This document shows positions 1 to 5,037 of a DNA stretch of 5,562 nt, piece after piece. Both the position numbers and the translations under genes were made by a program. The notes under the pieces are model-generated. The model did no database searches. It had not been told where the DNA came from and saw only the letters and a program-made list of their open reading frames with translations. Where the stretch lies: assembly GCA_946183895.1 (NCBI GenBank), contig CAMHDX010000082.1:1-5562 (forward strand), in the 5' to 3' direction. Every line of letters begins with the position of its first letter. Within the stretch, counting starts at the first letter, position 1. Origin of the DNA: an uncultured Porphyromonadaceae bacterium (GTDB lineage: Bacteria; Bacteroidota; Bacteroidia; Bacteroidales; Muribaculaceae).

Positions 1-2313
1 GTCGACATGAGTTTCGCAACCGAAAAGAATGGTGGTTTCTTCGGCAACGTTGACGGCGCCACGATTTACAACATCGGCTTTGTGTCACCGGTTGTTGTGG
101 GCATGGACAATGCCGGAGTGTTGCTGGGCTACTGCTCAACGAGCGTCAACGTGACCGACGTGATGGTCGTGGGCGATGTGACCGACGGCAGCGACTACAC
201 GTCAATGTGCATCAACGGTGTGGCGGGCGGCATCGTGGGCCATGCCAAGCAGGCTAAGATTAACCGCTGCTACTTTGCGGGCAGCGTGGGCGGCAAGACC
301 TACGCCGGCGGTGTGACGGGCAACATCCACTACGGCAGCGTGAGCAACAGCGGTGCCGGCGGCGCTGTGGTGCTCAACGCGAGCACCGGACGCGAGGGCG
401 GCGTGGTTGGCGGCTCGCAAAAGACGAGCGACGAGGCCTTGTCAACGCTGCTGATTGACCGCTGCTACAGCTGGTGCACGCTGAGCTCGACCACCTCGTC
501 TTATATCTTCTACTCGAGCATCTACGATGGTGGCATCATCGGCGCCAGCGACCACTGGGCATCGATTGCCAACTGTTACTTCTACGCCGACAACGACGAT
601 CTGGAGGCGTGTAACGCGATGTCCTACTACCACTACTCGAGCAACACTCAGGCGGTCTACGACCTGACCAACATGGAGGGCGACAAGTTGCAGCCGGGCC
701 TGGGCATGGCCGACTGGTACTACTTTACCGAGGGCTATGAGTACTACCCCATTCCGGTGACGATGAGCGAATGGTACCTCAACCGGTTTGTGTATCTGCG
801 CCTCAGCGACGGCAATATGCCGCAGTATGGCAAGGGGTTCACCGTGATACCCACCCACCGCGGCACGCAGTACAAGATTGTCGCCTATGACGGCGACTAC
901 ACCGATGTCACCATTCCGCTATACTACTGGATGAAACCCGTCACCGAGATGGCTGACGGTGTCATGCAGGGCAACACGGCGGTGGAGAGCATCACCTTCT
1001 ACGCTGCCAACAGCGCCGGCACGGGCTTCTCGACCGGTGACTACTTTGCCGCCAATTGTCCCAACTTGACAAGCGTAACACTTGCAGGTATTGACAACCT
1101 GGGCGAGATGAACTTCTACAACTGCCGGAGCTTCGCGACCTACTCGCTCGCGGGCGGCATGGAGAGTTACACGGTGAGTGACGGTGTACTGTATCGCGGC
1201 AGCACATTGATACACTGCCCGCCGGCTCGCGTTGACAACAGCGGCCGGCACGCCTTCTCCATCCCCGCCGGTGTGACCGACGTGGCGCCGGGTGCCTTTG
1301 CCTACAGCCGCTTAGAGAGCATCACTATCGGCGGTGACGTGGAGACTATCGGCGCGGGAGCATTTGAGGGAGCCGACGACTTGCGCTACATTGACGCCAC
1401 CGGTGCCGACGCGCTCGCCACCGGCACTGTAGTGCGGCGCAACGATGCCGATAATGCCTTCTACGGCATGAACCCGCTCACACTGGTCTTCATGCCCGAG
1501 AGTGCTACCGACGACAACTCGGAGCCTAATGTGGTGATTGGCGATATGGCAAACGACATGGTGCTCAATGAGGCGTGGGACTTCTACTCTCCGGTTGACA
1601 TCACTGTGGTGAACAGCATCCAGTTCACTCGCACACTCACCAGCGATGTGGCTTATACCGGCGATGACACCGACATGAGCGGCGATGAGGCGAAGCAACT
1701 GGAGGAGGTGGCGCTGGGCTACACGGTCTATCAGCCCTACGACGTTGACCTGAGCGAGAGCGACAACGTGACAGTCTACGAGCCGCGCGAGGTGGCGACC
1801 GAGGGCGGCGTGACCACCATCACCTTTGTCGAAAAAGAGGACAAGCGCCTTGACTGCTACACGCCCTACTATGTGGTGGTCGACGATGGCACAGTCAGGC
1901 TTGATGCGGACGGCCCCACGATGATTTTCACCTCGTTCATCGAGTTCCCCACAGTGGTTGGCGGATATGAGTTCACCGGCACAGTTGAGGCTCTTGACAA
2001 TGCCGCGGCAGCGGCTCGCGGAGCCTACATCCTGCAGAGCGATAATGTGTGGCACAAGGTGCCCGCCGGCGTGGAGGCGGCACGCATCCCGGCTTACCGC
2101 GCTTTCTTTGCCGCCACGGCCGCCAACAACGCTCCGGCACGACGCCTGTCCATGAGCCTGCAGGGCGGCGGCGAGACCACCGATGTCACCGTTATCCACG
2201 TCATTGACCACGACGGCGACGACCGCTACTTTGACCTGAACGGACGTCAGCTACCCGGCAAGCCGGATAGCGGCATATACATCCACCGCGGAGCCAAGCA
2301 CATTGCCAAGTAA
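1..2313 (+). CDS. BspA-like surface protein with GLUG-like and leucine-rich repeats (5' partial)
   Basis: This is the C-terminal part of a large secreted or surface protein. The frame is open from base 1 (V-D before the first ATG at 7) and begins inside a repeat, so the real start and signal peptide lie upstream. Counting from the ATG at 7: residues 9-195 hold about six GLUG-like repeats, 290-460 hold BspA-type leucine-rich repeats (including the hallmark DGVLY at 392-396), 520-718 hold an uncharacterised module often seen near the end of Bacteroidales surface proteins (YQPYDV, YTPYYVVV, IPAYRAFF), and 740-768 hold a tail (YFDLNGRQLP...GIYIHRG). BspA-like proteins of Prevotella and Tannerella relatives are known to bind host matrix proteins or bacteria; that this one is an adhesin is inference. 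The TAA stop overlaps the next gene's ATG. The region is GC-rich. No catalytic motif is seen. Domain family assignment is fairly sure; function is not. Confidence 0.85.
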   Translation, partial: VDMSFATEKNGGFFGNVDGATIYNIGFVSPVVVGMDNAGVLLGYCSTSVNVTDVMVVGDVTDGSDYTSMCINGVAGGIVGHAKQAKINRCYFAGSVGGKTYAGGVTGNIHYGSVSNSGAGGAVVLNASTGREGGVVGGSQKTSDEALSTLLIDRCYSWCTLSSTTSSYIFYSSIYDGGIIGASDHWASIANCYFYADNDDLEACNAMSYYHYSSNTQAVYDLTNMEGDKLQPGLGMADWYYFTEGYEYYPIPVTMSEWYLNRFVYLRLSDGNMPQYGKGFTVIPTHRGTQYKIVAYDGDYTDVTIPLYYWMKPVTEMADGVMQGNTAVESITFYAANSAGTGFSTGDYFAANCPNLTSVTLAGIDNLGEMNFYNCRSFATYSLAGGMESYTVSDGVLYRGSTLIHCPPARVDNSGRHAFSIPAGVTDVAPGAFAYSRLESITIGGDVETIGAGAFEGADDLRYIDATGADALATGTVVRRNDADNAFYGMNPLTLVFMPESATDDNSEPNVVIGDMANDMVLNEAWDFYSPVDITVVNSIQFTRTLTSDVAYTGDDTDMSGDEAKQLEEVALGYTVYQPYDVDLSESDNVTVYEPREVATEGGVTTITFVEKEDKRLDCYTPYYVVVDDGTVRLDADGPTMIFTSFIEFPTVVGGYEFTGTVEALDNAAAAARGAYILQSDNVWHKVPAGVEAARIPAYRAFFAATAANNAPARRLSMSLQGGGETTDVTVIHVIDHDGDDRYFDLNGRQLPGKPDSGIYIHRGAKHIAK
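31..591 (+). repeat. GLUG-like repeat region in the first gene
   Basis: At protein level about six degenerate repeats follow the pattern G-G-x-x-G-(x)n-I-x-x-C/I-Y/G-(x)3-G-x-V. They start at residues 9 (GGFFGNVDGATIYNIGF), 36 (AGVLLGYC), 73 (AGGIVGHAKQAKINRCYF), 100 (AGGVTGNIHYG), 131 (GGVVGGSQ) and 174 (DGGIIGASDHWASIANCYF). The recurring N/D-R/N-C-Y (NRCY, DRCY, ANCY) is the usual ladder position of GLUG repeats, which are predicted to form a right-handed beta-helix. The first repeat is close to base 1, so more copies probably lie upstream. Confidence 0.7.
874..1386 (+). repeat. BspA-type leucine-rich repeat region in the first gene
   Basis: Residues 290-460 contain degenerate LRR_5/BspA-type units of the pattern 'F-x-x-C-x-x-L-x-x-I/V-x-L'. 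Examples are FAANCPNLTSVTLAG (347-361), FYNCRSFATYSLAG (370-383), GAFAYSRLESITIGG (429-443) and GAFEGADDLRYIDATG (451-466, running slightly past the end). The segment YTVSDGVLYRGSTLIHCPPA (388-407) matches the 'DGVLY...L...P' insert typical of BspA-like proteins. Several units are weak, so copy number is uncertain. Confidence 0.7.
2224..2310 (+). other. C-terminal tail motif of the first gene
   Basis: Residues 740-768 carry YFDLNGRQLP then SGIYIHRGAKHIAK. This matches the short Bacteroidales tail 'Y-x-L-x-G-R-x-(x)n-G-I-Y-I-x-x-G-x-K'. It resembles the C-terminal sorting domains of type IX secretion cargo but is shorter, and whether it sorts proteins is not known from sequence. Two neighbouring genes carry the same motif. 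Confidence 0.65.
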
Positions 2314-3365
2314 TGACAAACCGGTTAGCCATGAGACGAATTGCTACAACCCTAATGCTGGTGGTCATCGCAGCGATGGCACACGCGGCGGCGCGCTACT
2401 CCATCACGGTGGAGCCCGCCGAGCACGGCAGTGTCGCCAGTGATGTCGCTCAAGCCGCAGCCGGAACCACCGTGTCACTCACGGTGACACCCGACGACGG
2501 CTATGAGTTGGCCACGCTGGCTGTTGAAGAACGTGTGACTACCGGCTCGCTTGACGATGATGAAGCCTGGGAACCGGCACGCGCGCCACGACGAGCAGCC
2601 ATCGTGACAACCGATGCCGGCGGAGGTGTGTACACCTTTGTCATGCCTGATGTTGGTGTCAAGGTGCACGCGACATTCATCCATGTGCCGCTTGAGGTAG
2701 TGTGCCTCTACAACGAGATGGGTACGGCGATTGCTACGCCTGGGCGCGCTCGCCCGGGCGAGACTGTCACACTCTCGGCTCCCGATTGCCCTGGCTACAC
2801 CTTCGACCGATTTGTGGTGATGTGCGGCGACACTGAGGTTGTCGTTAACGGCAACTCATTTGTCATGCCCGACGGCGAGGTGACGGTTGAGACGATTTAC
2901 CTGCCACGCAACTATCATGTGGTGATTGAGGCAAGCGGACTGGGCGAAATTACGACCGAGAGCAATGTGGTGCCGGTGGGCTCAACGGTGGTGCTCACCA
3001 TCGTGCCTGTCAGCGGCTATACCGTCAAGGAGGTCACTGTCGAGGAGGTGCAGGTGGTGGACGGCACACTCGACGACGACAATGACGCTTGGGAACCGGC
3101 GCGAGCACCGGCTCGTGCCCCTGCCGGCATTGAAGTCACGTGCCACGACTGGAGCACCTACTCGTTTGTCATGCCGCCCTATCACGTGCGCGTACTCACC
3201 AGCTTCGCTGCAGGGCCGGTCACCGCGGTGGACAGCGTGCCAGTAGACCCCGTGCAGAACGATGCCCCGTGCTACAACATCCACGGCCAGCGCGTGGGCA
3301 GCGACTACCGTGGCATCGTCATCCAGGGCGGCACCAAGCGCCTGCGCCTCCTCCGCCACCCGTGA
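2313..3365 (+). CDS. Secreted protein with three InlB-B-type (Listeria-Bacteroides) repeats
   Basis: A 350-residue predicted secreted protein of unknown role, probably surface-exposed. The ATG at 2313 overlaps the TAA of the upstream gene (TAATG), suggesting translational coupling and an operon. A second in-frame ATG at 2331 gives a cleaner signal peptide (MRRIATTLMLVVIAAMAHA, residues 7-25, AHA/A cleavage) and may be the true start. Three repeats follow at residues 29-122, 127-197 and 200-298. Each has the pattern 'Y-x-V-x-(x)n-G-x-x-V-x-L-x-(x)4-G-Y-(x)n-F-V-M-P-(x)3-V-x-V' of divergent InlB-B repeats. Repeats 1 and 3 carry an extra LDDD...AWEPARAP insert. The tail at 320-346 (CYNIHGQRVG...GIVIQGGTKRL) matches the neighbours' tails but ends in an unusual basic LRLLRHP. 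No catalytic residues are evident. A role in adhesion or protein-protein contact is inference. Confidence 0.85.
   Translation: MTNRLAMRRIATTLMLVVIAAMAHAAARYSITVEPAEHGSVASDVAQAAAGTTVSLTVTPDDGYELATLAVEERVTTGSLDDDEAWEPARAPRRAAIVTTDAGGGVYTFVMPDVGVKVHATFIHVPLEVVCLYNEMGTAIATPGRARPGETVTLSAPDCPGYTFDRFVVMCGDTEVVVNGNSFVMPDGEVTVETIYLPRNYHVVIEASGLGEITTESNVVPVGSTVVLTIVPVSGYTVKEVTVEEVQVVDGTLDDDNDAWEPARAPARAPAGIEVTCHDWSTYSFVMPPYHVRVLTSFAAGPVTAVDSVPVDPVQNDAPCYNIHGQRVGSDYRGIVIQGGTKRLRLLRHP
2397..2678 (+). repeat. InlB-B-type repeat 1 of the second gene
   Basis: Residues 29-122, from YSITVEPAEHGSV through TVSLTVTPDDGYELATLAVE to YTFVMPDVGVKVHATF. This matches the canonical 'G-x-V ... A-G-x-x-V-x-L-x-x-x-P-x-x-G-Y ... 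F-x-M-P-x-x-x-V-x-V-x-A-x-F' repeat. It is lengthened by an acidic then Pro/Arg-rich insert at residues 78-95. Confidence 0.75.
2691..2903 (+). repeat. InlB-B-type repeat 2 of the second gene
   Basis: Residues 127-197, from LEVVCLYNEMG through GETVTLSAPDCPGYTFDRFV to NSFVMPDGEVTVETIY. This is the shortest and most canonical of the three repeats and lacks the LDDD...EPARAP insert. Confidence 0.7.
2910..3206 (+). repeat. InlB-B-type repeat 3 of the second gene
   Basis: Residues 200-298, from NYHVVIEASGLGEIT through GSTVVLTIVPVSGYTVKEVTVE to YSFVMPPYHVRVLTSF. It carries the insert GTLDDDNDAWEPARAPARAP at residues 251-270, at the same place in the fold as the insert of repeat 1. Confidence 0.75.
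3270..3362 (+). other. C-terminal tail motif of the second gene
   Basis: Residues 320-350 carry CYNIHGQRVGSDYRGIVIQGG, split here as YNIHGQRV then GIVIQGGTKRL, followed by RLLRHP. The spacing and key residues (Y-N-I-x-G-Q-R-V, G-I-x-I-x-x-G) match the tails of both flanking secreted proteins. The last residues diverge, with extra arginines and a terminal proline. Confidence 0.6.
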
Positions 3366-3371
3366 GTGCAC

Positions 3372-3398
3372 GTTGGTGCGGCTCACCCATGCACCAAC
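3372..3398 (+). terminator. Possible terminator hairpin just after the second gene
   Basis: An 8-bp perfect stem, GTTGGTGC (3372-3379) with GCACCAAC (3391-3398), with an 11-base loop, begins 7 bases after the TGA stop. It is followed by CCTGTTTCG, only a weak T-run, so intrinsic termination is uncertain. The position right after the stop supports a 3'-end role. Confidence 0.35.
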
Positions 3399-3424
3399 CC
3401 TGTTTCGTGAGTCCAGCCTTTGTC

Positions 3425-3467
3425 AAAGTGTCGAAAGTGGCAAAATATTCACATGTTTCGACACTTT
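3425..3467. terminator. Possible bidirectional terminator or protein-binding inverted repeat
   Basis: A perfect 12-bp inverted repeat, AAAGTGTCGAAA (3425-3436) with TTTCGACACTTT (3456-3467), encloses 19 bases. The A-run on one side and T-run on the other give a short U-tract-like end on both strands, which fits a bidirectional terminator between convergent genes. The arms could equally be a dyad operator: a related half-site GTCAAAGTG sits immediately to the left (3423-3430). Confidence 0.4.
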
Positions 3468-3494
3468 ATAAGGATAGCTTGTACCATAACTACA

Positions 3495-3542
3495 TCGGGT
3501 GGGTGGTGAGATACTCAGAGGAGTATCTCACCACCCACCCGA
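3495..3542. repeat. Perfect 22-bp inverted repeat with 4-base loop
   Basis: The left arm 3495-3516 (begins TCGGGTGGGTGG) is the exact reverse complement of the right arm 3521-3542 (ends CCACCCACCCGA), with loop AGAG at 3517-3520. After one mismatch (3494/3543) two more base pairs follow (3492-3493 with 3544-3545). There is no T-run on either side, so it is not a textbook intrinsic terminator in either direction. It lies between the ends of two convergent genes, 130 bases after one stop and 32 bases after the other. It may be a 3'-end stabilising or factor-dependent termination hairpin, or a small palindromic repeat element. Confidence 0.8.
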
Positions 3543-3574
3543 CGTCATGTGCGTATTGTGTGATGTTCAATATA

Positions 3575-4975
3575 TCAGTATCTCACCACTTTGCCTTCGT
3601 GAATATAGAGGGTACCGGAGGTCGGATGGCTGACAGGACGGCCTTGCAGGTCGTAATAACGTGCATCAACAGCATGATTAACCTTCACATCGTTTACGCC
3701 GCTATATTTCCATTGCGCCGCGCCCTCATGCACATCGCCATACTCACTCATTGAATATAAACCAACCACATCATGATTTACACTGGTGGGTGAGACTAAA
3801 AATGGTGATATCAGGTCTCCATGGTCATAACTGTTGATGCCGATGCCCTCAATAAGCTGACACTTGGGCAAATCAACTGATGGGTCATAGAAATTGAGAG
3901 TTCGTACACGACGAGCTATGCCGGCATAGACATCGGTACTCTCATCTATTCCGTAAGACGGAGCAAGCCCCGAGTTCTCATACGGTGACATCACATCATC
4001 AAAATCGTATATCAACACTTCGCCACTGCTCACACCCTGCTCTGATGCCAACTGGGTATAATAATCGGCCTCGTAGGTCGCGATATTCTCATCAAACGTC
4101 TGCGAGACGTAGTTGGGATTCAGCAGGCTATACACCTTTGCTCCTTCTTGACGAACAAAGGCTCGTGGCTCGACGTCGCTGAGGTCGGAGGGGAGACCGG
4201 TCATCGCCTCATCATGCGCAATTCGATATAGGCAGGTATAAGTCACGTCACCGATCTTGCGCTCGCCCTTGAAGAACTCATCGTACATTGATTCGGTTAC
4301 ACTCTCATCGTCATGATGTTGCACCCTAAAAGTCCACACGACACCTTGACGGACAAGGCGCGCCACGTCCTCAAAGGCTTCGCCCCTGTAAATCACCTTG
4401 CCATTTTCCACCACATGACTGAGTCCGATTTTCATGAGTGTTCCAAACGGGCTTGTTATGGTACCGTACCAGCCGTCAAAACCGATGCCCTCGACAATCT
4501 TGCCACCCTCATAGAGGAAGCAGTTGCGCGCCACACCGTCCACCGTCGCCACAGTCTTCCCCTGATAAGCGTGACCGGGATAGAGGTTCTCAAATTCGGT
4601 CACACCCTCGGTCGCTTTACCGGTGAAGTTGTATAACACCTTCGTGTCAACACTCATGCCCTTTAAAAATCGCACGCAGCCATAGTACGGGCTCATAGTA
4701 TTCGTCTCATCCACTAAGGGGTAAGGGAACATGTCACCCTGGACGAGCGGGGTCACATCCTGTCGCAGTTCAAACCTCACCTCGCCGGCAGGGCCCGTGG
4801 CATCAGTGTAGTTAACCGCTGTGAAGGGAGTGAACATTTTCAACCCTGTGCTCTCTTCCATGTGGTTGATATAATACCAGGTCACATTAGGTCGCACCAA
4901 TGGTAAATACTCAGCCGCCATCATTGATTCACCGATTAACATCATCGCTGCAATCAGCAAAAAAATACGTTTCAT
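3575..4975 (-). CDS. Secreted protein with a tandemly duplicated Bacteroidales domain and C-terminal tail
   Basis: A 466-residue predicted exported protein of unknown function. The start at 4975 gives a good signal peptide (MKRIFLLIAAMMLIGESMMA, cleavage near residues 20-21; no lipobox cysteine). The mature part contains two copies of one domain. Copy A (about 24-197) has LVRPNVTWYYINH...CFLYEGGKIVEGIG...ISPFG...NGKVIYRG with ITSPFG for the middle element, and copy B (about 205-412) has LVRQGVVWTFRVQH...CQLIEGIG...LISPF...YGDVHEG. The 'EGIG ... G-x-x-x-P-F ... G-x-V' signature recurs in uncharacterised secreted Bacteroidetes proteins, usually in single copy as I recall them. The tail (439-466, RYYDLQGRPVSHPTSGTLYI) matches those of the two plus-strand genes. 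G+C is visibly lower than in those genes. No enzymatic motif is seen. The gene upstream on this strand is 62 bases away. Confidence 0.85.
   Translation of the reverse strand: MKRIFLLIAAMMLIGESMMAAEYLPLVRPNVTWYYINHMEESTGLKMFTPFTAVNYTDATGPAGEVRFELRQDVTPLVQGDMFPYPLVDETNTMSPYYGCVRFLKGMSVDTKVLYNFTGKATEGVTEFENLYPGHAYQGKTVATVDGVARNCFLYEGGKIVEGIGFDGWYGTITSPFGTLMKIGLSHVVENGKVIYRGEAFEDVARLVRQGVVWTFRVQHHDDESVTESMYDEFFKGERKIGDVTYTCLYRIAHDEAMTGLPSDLSDVEPRAFVRQEGAKVYSLLNPNYVSQTFDENIATYEADYYTQLASEQGVSSGEVLIYDFDDVMSPYENSGLAPSYGIDESTDVYAGIARRVRTLNFYDPSVDLPKCQLIEGIGINSYDHGDLISPFLVSPTSVNHDVVGLYSMSEYGDVHEGAAQWKYSGVNDVKVNHAVDARYYDLQGRPVSHPTSGTLYIHEGKVVRY
3578..3661 (-). other. C-terminal tail motif of the minus-strand secreted protein
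   Basis: Residues 439-466 carry RYYDLQGRPVSHPTSGTLYI then HEGKVVRY. This is the most canonical of the three tails (Y-Y-D-L-Q-G-R-x-V ... Y-I-x-x-G-K-V). It is the last thing translated before TGA at 3577-3575. Confidence 0.7.
3740..4363 (-). repeat. Domain copy B of the minus-strand secreted protein
   Basis: Residues 205-412. It opens with ARLVRQGVVWTFRVQHHDDE and later has KCQLIEGIGINSYDHGDLIS followed by PF. It is longer than copy A because of an acidic/Tyr-rich stretch around residues 290-345. Confidence 0.6.
4385..4906 (-). repeat. Domain copy A of the minus-strand secreted protein
   Basis: Residues 24-197. It opens with LPLVRPNVTWYYINHMEES and closes with RNCFLYEGGKIVEGIGFDGW, then TSPFG and VVENGKVIYRG. 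It aligns with copy B by its opening 'LVR-x-x-V-x-W', the later 'EGIG', 'SPF' and a final 'G-x-V-(x)-x-x-G'. Confidence 0.6.
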
Positions 4976-5037
4976 AATATTTAAATTTTAATTATAATCA
5001 CAATCATCGTTTGAATAAAAAATTGCATGAGAATCAA
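4976..5037 (-). promoter_or_regulatory. AT-rich leader/promoter region of the minus-strand secreted protein gene
   Basis: The 62 bases between the two minus-strand genes are only about 18% G+C. Read on the minus strand, the run just before the ATG is AAAATTTAAATATT, with no Shine-Dalgarno sequence. This fits the AT-rich leaders of the Bacteroidota. A TTG (5037-5035) lies 17 bases before TATTCAAA, but the latter matches the TAnnTTTG consensus poorly, so no promoter is pinned down. The gene may instead be read through from upstream. Confidence 0.4.

Noticed and set aside
1312..2211. Long antisense open frame (299 codons) inside the first gene
   Set aside because: It lies entirely opposite a well-supported coding region with recognisable LRR and C-terminal modules. 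Its translation is His/Val/Ala-rich without domain features, as expected of a shadow frame in GC-rich DNA.
2215..2240. Dockerin/EF-hand-like calcium site DHDGDD near the end of the first gene
   Set aside because: Only a short acidic stretch (residues 734-739) matches; there is no second loop and no cellulosome context, and it merges into the tail motif.
3423..3542. CRISPR array or transposon end
   Set aside because: The repeats are inverted, of different sequence and not regularly spaced. No target-site duplication, transposase or cas gene is nearby.
3140..3754. Plus-strand open frame running from the second gene through the gap into the minus-strand gene
   Set aside because: It overlaps two real genes out of frame, crosses all three hairpins, and has a low-complexity Arg/Pro/His-rich start.
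4313..4636. Plus-strand open frame opposite the minus-strand secreted protein
   Set aside because: It is fully antisense to a gene with a signal peptide and conserved tail; no independent coding signal is seen.
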